NCBI GenBank assembly: GCA_007844125.1
Contig: CM017562.1
Location: forward strand, 65,855,129-65,919,128
Source of the DNA: Sinonovacula constricta
Taxonomy: Eukaryota; Mollusca; Bivalvia; Cardiida; Solecurtidae
DNA: 64,000 nucleotides
Reading direction: 5' to 3'
Notes under the pieces: model-generated
The model's input: only the letters and a program-made list of their open reading frames with translations
The model's database searches: none
Told to the model about the DNA's origin: nothing
Part shown: positions 47,345 to 59,251 of the stretch, piece after piece
Position numbering within the stretch: the first letter of the stretch is position 1
How the letters are laid out: each line of letters starts with the position of its first letter
Program-made: the position numbers and the translations under genes

Positions 47345-47575
47345 GAATAAACAACATTTGTTTTGTTTTTAGAACAGGGACAAAATTATGGCACTCTAAT
47401 TTATAATAAGTGGAGAAAGATCCCAGCCATGTGTCTGGGTAGAAACACTGGCACACAGCAGGTCAAACAGAGAACCTCCCCACATCAAATTTCTCGCCCT
47501 GACTTGGACTTGAACCCAGCAAAGGACCTGGAGAGGAGTGTCAAGTTGGCTAGGTGGCTGGGTGTCGAGACAGCT
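47345..47575 (-). mobile_element. tRNA-derived SINE (family 2, copy 3, reversed)
   Basis: On the minus strand: a B box gggttcaagtcc (about 47508-47519), then gtcagggcgaga, tgatgtggggaggttctct, gacctgctgtg and tacccagacac, matching the central segment of the copy at 32643. The tail (aaaaacaaaacaaatg) lies at the low-coordinate end. The plus-strand frame across it is not a gene. Confidence 0.8.
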
Positions 47576-49584
47576 TTTTTCTTTTTATTGTAGTCGTGCC
47601 TTCTGGTTTCTTGCTGTTTCACTATATCTGATGTGAATTATAAAACTGTCAGTCTGACTTTTCAATTTTTAAAAAAATGTGTTTTAAAACCCTATTTTCA
47701 CATGTCGTTCAGCTTAATTTTTGTCATACAGTAATCTTAAAAACAAATTAAACCAAAAGAAAAACATATATATGCTATATATTACTGACAGGAAATGAGC
47801 CTGCAACTATGTGCTTCTCTTGGGAGTAGTGAGCTCCTATGCCATCCCATACACTGGATGTAGAAAACATGTTATAGCTTGAATAGAAGCCCCAAGGTGT
47901 CCTACCTGCCTTACCTAATATTGACATGTACATTTTGTATATGGTATCAGACTTATAATGTACTGTGTATAGATACTCCTTCTCTTTCGTTCTTCAAGAA
48001 CTAGTCACTAATGCTTTGTTGAAGTTATTTTGATGTTACGTGATAACATGTTCTCCTCAGTTTTAGTGTTATATTTTATTTTCTTTTCTGGTGAAAAACA
48101 CCAAAGAACATTCCATGTTTTATGTGTAAGAGCCAAAGTATGATAATATGAATTGTGGCATTGCATTGCAAACTTTAGTCATTGAGGTGAAAAATTAGAA
48201 GTTGTTGCAATCCTATATAACCATAATGCAAACTAAAAAGTAATTCTGTATTTTTGGTAAATAAACATTTTAACATAGAAGCTACAAGATATATAGACTC
48301 GAATACTGTCAATGAAAGACAATTAATGAAAAGTGGTTATTTTAAGAATGGATAAACTTATTTATAAAAGTAATATGCTAACATCTTGTTTCAATAAGTG
48401 AAGCATTTATCTCTGCTGTAAGCATTTTCTTCCTTGACACACAACAGAAATTATATTTAAGCGGGATTGTTAAGTTGAGGTCTGGCAAGCAAAAAATAGA
48501 TCTTGGTTGGCAATGGTTGCCCATTTTAGAGTTGCCGATTGGCAAGTAAACATGATTCATAACAATAATATATTGTTCTTCTGTAATGTGTATAATTTCA
48601 TTGTAATTTTCCTTAAGTTATTGTATTTTTTATACCCTTAAATAGTTAGACTTACAATTTCATCCAATGTGATGTGTTAAAGTATGGTTATTATCATTAG
48701 AGTAAAACTGGATTTGGTTTACCAAATGAACACTCATTAAATAATATGTGATGAATAAAGACCTCAGATATTCCCCATAATTCCAATGTAAAACAGAACA
48801 CATTCTGGCAGCTATCAAACATATTTATATCTGCAGTGTATAATTACTGTAAGATTTCAAGAACATAATGTTGTAATTTAGCTAGGAACAAAGAAGTGAA
48901 TGAAATAACTTTATGCATGCTTTAAAACATTGTAAAGTTAAAGTTATTAGCTTTTCTACTTATGATTCTCTGTTCTTTTACAATCTGCAATGTAAAAATT
49001 ATATACCCCAAGATTTTGAAGTAATTAAAATTTCTGAACATGCAAGTATTATCAATGTTTGAAATGTTTCTCTATAGTTGCAACAGCCATGATTGGATTT
49101 CTCTGGCAAAAACTATAAATATATTGTGTACTGTGCTGTGTGAAACTCATGATGCATTTGTTGAATATGGCAGAGCAGGGATTGTTTAGTTCTGGAGTGA
49201 AATGTCCCTGGTTGCCCATGTGTGTCAATAAAAACAAATAATTCTCCCATAATGGGAGAATCTGCCTGCAATTTTCTTGGCATAATTTGGATAATTATGT
49301 TTGATTTAGACAAGGTTTGGAATTTCATTGAGGGAGGGTCTTGACTTTTCTGCATTAAGCTGTTATATGTGATGTTTGTTCAAATTTACTGAAAGTACAA
49401 GGCCCCAAGAGTATTCTCAGGGCACAATTTACTGTACAACATGAATCCGTATGGCTGAACATGTTCATAGTGTGGCATCATTGGAATTAAATGTTGAAAA
49501 AATTATAAGATTGAGTGAGGGAGAATGCACACAAAAGGAACAAAGTTCTCTGCTATTATAACTTTGTTCCTTGACCCTGTGATT

Positions 49585-49864
49585 TGACTTATGTAGGTGG
49601 TAGAGCGTCGGCTTGCAGATCAGGAGGTCGTGGGTTCAAACCCCGGCCAAGTCAAACCAAAGACTTTAAAGTTTGTAGTAGTGGCTTCCCTCCTTACGCT
49701 CGGGGCTAAGGGGACAGCATTATGCCTGACTCGTAGGTGTCAGTATAATGGACCGGCCGGGTTCAGTCCCAGGGCACCTCATAAGTGCCCCTGTGCTATA
49801 ATGATGGAAATGTCACTGCACAGTATTGGCAAAAATGCCGGCTAATCCCAATCCCAATCCCACT
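49585..49864 (+). mobile_element. tRNA-derived SINE (family 1, copy 2)
   Basis: Near-identical layout to 1825-2099: ggtggtagagcg, B box gggttcaaacccc, ggcttccctccttacgctc, gcacctcataagtgcccc, and a tail of repeated tcccaa. The 5' gactt and 3' aagtc could pair as a tRNA acceptor stem. A clear target duplication was not found. Confidence 0.9.
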
Positions 49865-50271
49865 GACTGATGTTACATCTAAGTGATATGAGAGCTTTAA
49901 CTAGTTGAAAAATCTTTGGATTCTTATAACAATATTTTCAATAATTGTGCTGTCAAAGTAGCATTAGAAAAGCAAGATGTTGCTTTGTAACACTATTTTT
50001 TTCTATTGAAAAATCAATCATTACTTAATGTGAATAAACTATTAGATTGTCATAAAATACTACTACAAATAAAACTGAATGGGCTTTTCCAAAAATAATA
50101 GGATAATTGCCATATTTTTAATGTCTTGCTTGTGAGAAAGAAATATGACATTCTCCATATATAAGTAACTTAATAAATTTAATTGGAATAATATTAATGT
50201 CTGTCAACACTGTTCCTTTTTATTTAACATTATAATGTTTACCCTGCACAGTTCATTAGAATTTCGGCTGA

Positions 50272-50395
50272 TTGTTCCCATTTTAAAGTTGCACCTGAAA
50301 GAGACACGCTATAAGTCTCTACAAGAATTTGAAAGTGTTGCACAATCAATCACATATCTGTATGGTGCACTTGGAGGCCAGAATGTGTACCCTGA
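50272..50395 (+). CDS. Candidate host exon, product unknown
   Basis: A 124-bp segment preceded by a pyrimidine-rich stretch and gcacag, a fair 3' splice site. It translates (one base belonging to the previous codon) as SLEFRLIVPILKLHLKETRY then KSLQEFESVAQSITYLYGAL and GGQNVYPE, a balanced composition unlike any repeat frame in the window. The proposed donor is gag|gttata at 50395/50396, which is weak; other donors are possible further right. The frame stays open past 50446 into the 21-bp array for several hundred codons. I do not recognise the family. It could be one exon of a plus-strand gene whose introns hold the arrays, or a chance frame. Confidence 0.35.
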
Positions 50396-50446
50396 GGTTA
50401 TATACATTGTGTCTGCAGACATCCTGCCAGAGAAAATTCTAGTGAA

Positions 50447-53400
50447 GGCATTGGTGTTGGTTGTGGAGGCATTGTTGTTGGTTGTGGAGGCATTGGTGAG
50501 GGTTGTGGAGGCATTGGTGTTGGTTGTGGAGGCATTGGTGAGGGTTGTGGAGGCATTGGAGTTGGTTGTGGAGGCATTGGTGTTGGTTGTGGAGGCATTG
50601 GTGAGGGTTGTGGAGGCATTGGAGTTGGTTGTGGAGGCATTGGGGAGGGTTGTGGAGGCATTGGAGTTGGTTTTTAGAGGCATTGGAGTTGGTTGTGGAG
50701 GCAGTGGTGAGGGTTGTGGAGGCATTGGTGAGGGTTGTGGAGGCATTGGTGTTGGTTGTGGAGGCATTGATATTGGTTGTGGAGGCATTGGTGAGGGTTG
50801 TGGAGGCATTGGAGTTGGTTGTAGAGGCATTGGAGTTGGTTGTAGAGGCAGTGGTGAGGGTTGTGGAGGCATTGGTGTTGGTTGTGGAGGCATTGGTATT
50901 GGTTGTGGAGGCATTTGTGAGGGTTGTGGAGGCATTGGAGTTGGTTGTGGAGGCATTGGAGTTGGTTGTGAAGGATTGGTATTGGTTGTGGAGGCAGTGG
51001 TGTTGGTTGTGGAGGCATTGGTATTGGTTGTAGAGGCATCGGTGAGGGTTGTGGAGGTATTGGTATTGGTTGTGGAGGCATTGGTATTGGTTGTGGAGAC
51101 ATTGGTGAGGGTTGTGGAGGCATTGGTATTGGTTGTGGAGGCATTGGTGAGGGTAGTGGAGGCATTGGTGTTGGTTGTGGAGGCATTGATGAGGGTTGTG
51201 GAGGCATTGGTGAGGGTTGTGGAGGCATTGGAGTTGGTTGTGGAGGCATTAGAGTTGGTTGTGGAGGCATTGGTATTGGTTGTGGAGGCAGTGGTGTTGG
51301 TTGTGGAGGCATTGGTATTGGTTGTGGAGGCATCGGTGAGGGTTGTGGAGGCATTGGTATTGGTTGTGGAGGCATTGGTATTGGTTGTGGAGACATTGGT
51401 GAGGGTTGTGGAGGCATTGGTATTGGTTGTGGAGGCATTGGTGAGGGTAGTGGAGGCATTGGTGTTGGTTGTGGAGGCATTGATGAGGGTTGTGGAGGCA
51501 TTGGTGAGGGTTGTGGAGGCATTGGTGTTGGTTGTGGAGGTATTGGTTGTGGAGGCATTGGTGAGGGTTGTGGAGGCATTGGTATTGGTTGTGGAGGCAT
51601 TGGTGAGGGTAGTGGAGGCATTGGAGTTGGTTGTGGAGGCATTGATGCGGGTTGTGGAGGCATTGGTGAGGGTTGTGGAGGCATTGGTGTTGGTTGTGGA
51701 GGCATTGTTATTGGTTGTGGAGGCATTGGTGATGGTTGTGGAGGCATTGGTGTTGGTTGTGGGGGCATTGGAGTTGGTTGTTTAGGCAGTGGTGTTGGTT
51801 GTGGAGGCATTGGAGTTGGTTGTGGAGGCATTGGAGTTGGTTGTGGAGGCATTGGTGTTGGTTGTGTAGGCATTGGTGTTGTTTGTGAAGGCATTGGTGT
51901 TGGTTGTGGAAGCATTTGAGTTGGTTGTGGAGGCATTGGTGAGGGTTGTGGAGGCATTGGTATTGGTTGTGGAGGCAGTGGTGTTGGTTGTGGAGGCATT
52001 GGTGAGGCTTGTGGAGGCATTGGTGAGGCTTGTGGAGGCATTGGTGAGGGTTGAGGAGGCATTGGTGAGGCTTATGGAGGCATTGGTGTTGGTTGTGGAG
52101 GCATTGGTGTTGGTTGTGGAGGCATTGGTGTTGGTTGTGGAGGCATTGGTGAGGGTTGTGGAGGCATTGGTGTTGGTTGTGAAGGCATTGGTGAGGGTTG
52201 TGGAGGCATTGGTGTTGGTTGTTGAGGCATTGGTGAGGGTTGTGGAGGCATTGGAGTTGGTTGTGGAGGCATTGGAGTTGGTTGTTTAGGCAGTGGTGTT
52301 GGTTTTGGAGGCATTGGAGTTGGTTGTGGAGGCATTGGAGTTGGTTGTGGAGGCATTGGTGAGGGTTGTGGAGGCATTGGTGTTGGTTGTGTAGGCATTG
52401 GTGTTGTTTGTGGAGGCATTGGTGTTGGTTGTGGAGGCATTGGTGTTGGTTGTGGAGGCATTTGAATTGGTTGTGGAGGCATTGGTGAGGGTTGTGGAGG
52501 CATTGGTATTGGTTGTGGAGGCAGTGGTGTTGGTTGTGGAGGCATTGGTGAGGCTTGTGGAGGCATTGGTGAGGCTTATGGAGGCATTGGTGTTGGTTGT
52601 GGAGGCATTGGTGAGGGTTGAGGAGGCATTGGTGTTGGTTGTGGAGGCATTGGTGAGGGTTGTGGAGGCATTGGTGTTGGTTGTGGAGGCATTGGTGTTG
52701 GTTGTGGAGGCATTGGTGAGGCTTGTGGAGGCATTGGTGTTGGTTGTGGAGGCATTGGTGAGGCTTGTGGAGGCATTGGTGAGGCTTGTGGATGCATTGG
52801 TGTTGGTTGTGGAGGCATTGGTGAGGCTTGTGGAGGCATTGGTGTTGGTTGTGGAGGCATTGGTGAGGCTTGTGGAGGCATTGGCGAGGCTTTAGGAGGC
52901 ATTGGCGAGGCTTGTGGAGGCATTGGTGAGGCCTGTGGAGGCATTGGTGAGGCTTGTGGAGGCATTGGTATTGGTTGTGGAGGCATTGGTGTTGGTTGTG
53001 GAGGCATTGGTGAGGGTTTTTGAGGCATTGGTGAGGGTTGTGGAGGCATTGGTATTGGTTGTGGAGGCAGTGGTGTTGGTTGTGGAGGCATTGGTGAGGC
53101 TTGTGGAGGCATTGGTGAGGCTTATGGAGGCATTGGTGTTGGTTGTGGAGGCATTGGTGAGGGTTGAGGAGGCATTGGTGTTGGTTGTGGAGACATTGGT
53201 GAGGGTTGTGGAGGCATTGGTGTTGGTTGTGGAGGCATTGGTGTTGGTTGTGGAGGCATTGGTGAGGCTTGTGGAGGCATTGGTATTGGTTGTGGAGGCA
53301 TTGGTGTTGGTTGTGGAGGCATTGGTGAGGCTTGTGGAGGCATTGGTGAGGCTTGTGGATGCATTGGTGTTGGTTGTGGAGGCATTGGTGAGGCTTGTGG

Positions 53401-56400
53401 AGGCATTGGTGTTGGTTGTGGAGGCATTGGTGAGGCTTGTGGAGGCATTGGCAAGGCTTTAGGAGGCATTGGCGAGGCTTGTGGAGGCATTGGTGTTGGT
53501 TGTGGAGGCATTGGTGTTGGTTGTGGAGGCATTGGTGAGGGTTGTGGAGGCATTGGTGTTGGGTGTGGAGGCATTGGTGTTGGTTGTGGAGGCATTGGTG
53601 AGGGTTGTGGAGGCATTGGTGTTGGTTGTGGAGGCATTGGTGAGGCTTGTGGAGGCATTGGTGAGGCTTGTGGAGGCATTGGTATTGGTTGTGGAGGCAT
53701 TGGTGTTGGTTGTGGAGGCATTGGTGAGGGTTTTTGAGGCATTGGTGTTGGTTGTGGAGGCATTTGAGTTGGTTGTGGAGGCATTGGTGAGGGTTGTGGA
53801 GGCATTGGTATTGGTTGTGGAGGCAGTGGTGTTGGTTGTGGAGGCATTGGTGAGGGTTGTGGAGGCATTGGTGAGGCTTATGGAGGCATTGGTGTTGGTT
53901 GTGGAGGCATTGGTGTTGGTTGTGGAGGCATTGGTGAGGGTTGTGGAGGCATTGGTGAGGGTTGTGGAGGCATTGGTGTTGGTTGTGGAGGCATTGGTGT
54001 TGGTTGTGGAAGCATTGGTGAGGCTTGTGGAGGCATTGGTGTTGGTTGTGGAGGCATTGGTGTTGGTTGTGGAGGCATTGGTGAGGCTTGTGGAGGCATT
54101 GGCAAGGCTTGTGGAGGCATTGGTGAGGGTTGTGGAGGCATTGGTGTTGGTTGTGGAGGCATTGGTGAGGCTTGTGGAGGCATTGGTGAGGGTTGTGGAG
54201 GCATTGGTGTTGCTTGTGGAGGCATTGGTGTGGGTTGTGGAGGCATTGGTGTTGGTTGTGGAGGCATTGGTGTTGGTTGTGGAGGCATTGGAGTTGGTTG
54301 TGGAGGCATTGGTGAGGCTTGTGGAGGCATGTGGGTTGTGGAGGCATTGGTGTTGGTTGTTGAGGCATTGGTGTTGGTTGTGGAGGCATTGGAGTTGGTT
54401 GTGGAGGCATTGGTGAGGCTTGTGGAGGCATGTGGGTTGTGGAGGCATTGGTATTGGTTGTGGAGGCATTGGTGAGGCTTGTGGAGGCATGTGGGTTGTG
54501 GAGGCATTGGTATTGGTTGTGGAGGCATTGGTGTTGGTTGTGGAGGTGTTTGTTGTGGAGGCATTAGTGTTGGTTGTGGAGGCATTGGTGTTGGTTGTGG
54601 AGGCATTGGTGAGGCTTGTGGAGGCATTGGTATTGGTTGTGGAGGCATTGGTGTTGGTTGTGGAGGCATTGGTGAGGCTTGTGGAGGCATTGGTATTGGT
54701 TGTGGAAGCATTGGTGTTGGTTGTGGAGGCATTGGTGAGGCTTATGGAGGCATTGGTATTGGTTGTGGAGGCATTGGTGAGGCTTGTGGAGGCATTGGTG
54801 AGGCTTGTGGAGGCATTGGTATTGGTTGTTAAGGCATTGGTGTTGGTTGTGGAGGCATTGGTGTTGGTTGTGGAGGCATTGGAGTTGGTTGTATAGGCAT
54901 TGGTGTTGGTTGTGGAGGCATTGGTGTTGGTTGTGAAAGCATTGGTGTTGGTTGTGGAGGCATTGGTGTTGGTTGTGTAGGCATTGGAGTTGGTTGTGGA
55001 GGCATTGGTGTTGGTTGTGGAGGCATTGGTGAGGGTTGTGGAGGCATTGGTGTTGGTTGTGGAGGCATTGGAGTTGGTTGTGGATGCATTGGTGTTGGTT
55101 GTGGAGGCATTGGTAAGGCTTGTTGAGGCATTGGTGTTGGTTGTGGAGGCATTGGTGAGGGTTGTGGAGGCATTGGTGTTGCTTGTGGAGGCATTGGTGT
55201 GGGTTGTGGAGGCATTGGTGTTGGTTGTGGAGGCATTGGTGTTGGTTGTGGAGGCATTGGAGTTGGTTGTGGAGGCATTGGTGAGGCTTGTGGAGGCATT
55301 GGTGTGGGTTGTGGAGGCATTGGTGTTGGTTGTGGAGGCATTGGTGTTGGTTGTGGAGGCATTGGAGTTGGTTGTGGAGGCATTGGTGAGGCTTGTGGAG
55401 GCATGTGGGTTGTGGAGGCATTGGTGTTGGTTGTGGAGGCATTGGTGTTGGTTGTGGAGGCATTGGAGTTGGTTGTGGAGGCATTGGTGAGGCTAGTGGA
55501 GGCATGTGGGTTGTGGAGGCATTGGTATTGGTTGTGGAGGCATTGGTGTTGGTTGTGGAGGTGTTTGTTGTGGAGGCATTAGTGTTGGTTGTGGAGGCAT
55601 TGGTGTTGGTTGTAAAGGCATTGGTGAGGCTTGTGGAGGCATTGGTATTGGTTGTGGAGGCATTGGTGTTGGTTGTGGAGGCATTGGTGAGGCTTGTGGA
55701 GGCATTGGTATTGGTTGTGGAAGCATTGGTGTTGGTTGTGGAGGCATTGGTGAGGCTTATGGAGGCATTGGTATTGGTTGTGGAGGCATTGGTGAGGCTT
55801 GTGGAGGCATTGGTGAGGCTTGTGGAGGCATTGGTATTGGTTGTTAAGGCCTTGGTGTTGGTTGTTGAGGCATTGGTGTTGGTTGTGGAGGCATTGGAGT
55901 TGGTTGTATAGGCATTGGTGTTGGTTGTGGAGGCATTGGTGTTGGTTGTGAAAGCATTGGTGTTGGTTGTGGAGGCATTGGTGTTGGTTGTGTAGGCATT
56001 GGAGTTGGTTGTGGAGGCAGTGGTGTTGGTTGTGGAGGCATTGGTGTTGGTTGTGGAGGCATTGGTGAGGGTTGTGGAGGCATTGGTGTTGGTTGTGGAG
56101 GCATTGGAGTTGGTTGTGGAGGCATTGGAGTTGGTTGTGGATGCATTGGTGTTGGTTGTGGAGGCATTGGTAAGGCTTGTTGAGGCATTGGTGTTGGTTG
56201 TGGAGGCATTGGTGAGGCTTGTGGAGGCATTGGCGAGGCTTGTGGTGGCATTGGTGTTGGTTGTGGAGGCATTGGTGTTGGCTGTGGAGGCATTGGAGTT
56301 GGTTGTGGAGGCATTGGTGAGGCTTTTGGAGGCATTGGTGAGGGTTGTGGAGGCATTGGTATTGCTTGTGGAGGCATTGGTGTGGGTTGTGGAGGCATTG

Positions 56401-58398
56401 GTGTTGGTTGTGGAGGCATTGGAGTTGGTTGTGGAGGCATCGGTGAGGCTTGTGGAGGCATGTGGGTTGTGGAGGCATTGGTGTTGGTTGTGGAGGCATT
56501 GGCGTTGGTTGTGGATGCATTGGTGAGGCTTGTGGAGGCATTGGTATTGGTTGTGGAGGCATTGGTGTTGGTTGTGGAGGCATTGGTGAGGCTTGTGGAG
56601 ACATTGGTATTGGTTGTGGAGGCATTGGTGTTGGTTGTGGAGGCATTGGTGTTGGTTGTGGAGGCATTGGGGTTGGTTGTGGAGGCATTGGTATTGGTTG
56701 TGGAGGCATTAGTGTTGGTTGTGGAGGCATTGGTGTTGGTTGTGGAGGCATTGGAGTTGGTTGTGGAGGCATTGGTGTTGGTTGTGGAGGCATTGGTGAG
56801 GCTTGTGGAGGAATTGGTGAGGCTTGTGGAGGCATTGGTGAGGCTTGTGGAGGCATGTGGGTTGTGGAGGCATTGGTGTTGGTTGTGGAGACATTGGTGA
56901 GGCTTGTGGAGGCATTGGTGAGGCTTGTGGAGGCATTGGTATTGGTTGTGGAGGCATTGGTATTGGTTGTGGAGGCATTGGTGTTGGTTGTGGAGGCATT
57001 GGTATTGGTTGTGGAGGCATTGGTGAGGCTTGTGGAGGCATGTGGGTTTTGGAGGCATTGGTATTGGTTGTGGAGGCATTGGTGAGGCTTATGGAGGCAT
57101 TGGTATTGGTTGTGGAGGCATTGGTATTGGTTGTGGAGGCATTGGTGTTGGTTGTGGAGGCATTGGTGAGGCTTGTGGAGGCATTGGTATTGGTTGTGAA
57201 GGCATTGGTGTTGGTTGTGGAGGCATTGGTGTTGGTTGTGGAGGCATTGGAGTTGGTTGTATAGGCATTGGTGTTGGTTGTGGAGGCATTGGTGTTGGTT
57301 GTGAAAGCATTGGTGTTGGTTGTGGAGGCATTGGTGTTGGTTGTGTAGGCATTGGAGTTGGTTGTGGAGGCAGTGGTGTTGGTTGTGGAGGCATTGGTGT
57401 TGGTTGTGGAGGCATTGGTGAGGGTTGTGGAGGCATTGGTGTTGGTTGTGGAGGCATTTGTGTTGGTTGTGGAGGCATTGGAGTTGGTTGTGGAGGCATT
57501 GGTGTTGGTTGTGGAGGCATTGGAGTTGGTTGTGGAGGCATTGGTATTGGTTGTGGAGGCATTGGTGTTGGTTGTGGAGGCATTGGTGTTGCTTGTGGAG
57601 GCAGTGGTGTTGGTTGTGAAGGAATTGGTGTTGGTTGTGGAGGCATGTGGGTTGTGGAGGCATTGGTCAGGCTTGTGGAGGCATTGGTGTTGGTTGTGGA
57701 GGCATGTGGGTTGTGGAGGCATTGGAGTTGGTTGTGGAGGTATTGGTGAGGCTTGTGGAGGTATTGGTGAGGCTTGTGGAGGCATGTGGGTTGTGGAGGC
57801 ATTGGTGAGGGTTGTGGAGGCATTGGTGAGGCTTGTGGAGGCATGTGGGTTGTGGAGGCATTGGTATTGGTTGTGGAGGCATGTGGGTTTTGGAGGCATT
57901 GGTGAGGGTTGTGGAGGTATTGGTGAGGCTTGTGAAGGTATTGGTGAGGCTTGTGGAGGCATGTGGGTTGTGGAGGCATTGGTGAGGGTTGTGGAGGCAT
58001 TGGTGAGGGAAGTGGAGGCATTGGTGTTGGTTGTGGAGGCATTGGTGAGGGTTGTGGAGGCATTGGTGTTGGTTGTGGAGGCATTGGTGAGGCTTGTGGA
58101 GGTATTGGTGAGGCTTGTGGAGGCATGTGGGTTGTGGAGGCATTGGTGAGGGAAGTGGAGGCATTGGTGTTGGTTGTGGAGGCATTGGTGAGGGTTGTGG
58201 AGGCAGTGGTGTTGGTTGTGGATGCATTGGTGTTGGTTGTGGAGGCATTGAAGTTGGTTGTGGAGGCATTGGTGTTGGTTGTGGAGGCATTGGTGAGGGA
58301 TGTGATTTGTTAAGATTGTTAAGGCATCAGTTAGGGCTAAAAAGGTGTTGTTAAGGGTTGTTGAGGCATTGGTGAGGGTTTTAAGGGTGTTAAGGGGA
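50447..58398. repeat. 21-bp minisatellite array K (about 370 units)
   Basis: Units of ggaggcattggtgttggttg+t recur every 21 bp for almost 8 kb, with classes ggtgttgg, ggtgaggg, ggtgaggc, ggtattgg and ggagttgg. From about 54.3 kb to 58.1 kb, 17-bp units (ggaggcatgtgggttgt) and 15-bp units (ggaggtgtttgttgt) appear and shift the frames. All six frames are nearly stop-free and give heptad repeats (VVEALVL, GCGGIGV and WRHWCWL on plus; PPQPTPM, CLHNQHQ and ASTTNTN on minus). Frames of up to 907 codons are therefore by-products. The last 100 bp are decayed. Confidence 0.97.
54420..56000. repeat. 1015-bp duplicated block within array K
   Basis: The rare unit ggaggtgtttgttgtgg at 54543 recurs at 55558, and gttgtataggcattgg at 54888 recurs at 55903, both 1015 bp apart. 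The intervening order of unit classes matches. A related block holding the gtataggc marker recurs near 57259. Other spacings in the array are 294 bp (50991/51285), about 525 bp (51861/52386) and 714 bp (53011/53725). Confidence 0.85.
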
Positions 58399-59251
58399 GG
58401 TCACTGCAGCACCTGCTGAATGTCACTTGACTGTATGATTCATAAACCTGTACAAGCATTCATACTCCATATTCTTCCATTTTGATTACCAGATACAATA
58501 AAACTAGATATTGTATAGATTCCTAACTGTGTGCAAATGTCCACTCCTTGAAGTTGGTATCTGACAGTTTGCCTATATCAAGTACATGTAACAATATTTT
58601 ATGCCAGTTTAGTGGAAATGTGAGCATAATTATTACATAAACTTCTTCTGTAGTCTTAGCAAAGACAGTTTAAAACACTGCCTCAATTGTTATAGATTAC
58701 AAATCAGGAAAAACTTGCCTTAAATGTCCCTTTCTTCCAAATCTATAAATAAGCATGACAGGGATTTCTGCTAAAAATAGATATCAATGTCACAGCATAT
58801 TACCTGATTGATGATATAAAATAATGTCAAAAGTAGGTGATCCCGTTTTGATAGTTTAAAAATAGCTAACTATGCAACTTGGCTCAGATAGGAAATACAT
58901 ATTTGATACCATTAGTGAAGTGTTTTGGTTCATATTTTACTGTAGGACATCAATAAGCAGCATTCACTTTAACAATAATTTATTTGGAGGTTTGAGAGAG
59001 AAAAAAATGGAGTCCAAACTGTTGGATACCACCTGTAAGTTAACCAAGGAACAGACTTTATGATATAATGTGTATCTTGCCAAAAAAAGATTATGCAGCC
59101 TTGAAAAATGCACTTTACAGGGAAGGGAAGATGTCTGACAATATACTTCATTTTTCTGTTTTAAGATCTTTTTTATATAAAAATAAGATATATAGTCCAA
59201 AAAGAGTCATGTTTACAAGTTGCAGGTCAGGGGATTTGTTCTTTTACTCTT
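58399..59251. other. AT-rich linker with a dispersed repeat
   Basis: Contains the third copy of the dispersed repeat (58555-58915) and otherwise unique AT-rich DNA. A weak exon-like stretch at 58946-59034 is discussed under findings. Confidence 0.5.
58555..58915 (+). repeat. Dispersed repeat, longest copy
   Basis: Begins ggtatctgacagtttgccta, passes gtaacaatattt and aagcatgacagggatttctg, and ends aaaatagctaact...ggctcagataggaaatacat. Both ends match 32210-32430, and its middle matches 32890-33075. No terminal repeats, tail or coding sequence were seen; the class is unknown. Confidence 0.6.

Larger units (their letters stand above)
46854..50271. other. AT-rich linker with two SINEs
   Basis: Mostly unique AT-rich DNA holding a reversed family-2 SINE (47345-47575) and a family-1 SINE (49585-49864). 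A short perfect palindrome, ttctcccat-a-atgggagaa, lies at 49242-49260. The last bases before 50271 form a pyrimidine-rich tract ending in gcacag. No other gene-like segment. Confidence 0.5.

Noticed and set aside
49242..49260. Perfect 9-bp palindrome ttctcccat-a-atgggagaa as an operator-like site
   Set aside because: Single short palindrome in kilobases of eukaryotic linker; chance occurrence is likely.
51708..54431. 907-codon minus-strand frame and other long frames in array K as a large repeat protein gene
   Set aside because: All frames of the 21-bp unit are almost stop-free on both strands, there is no unique N- or C-terminal domain, and frames overlap each other; this follows from unit composition, not coding selection.
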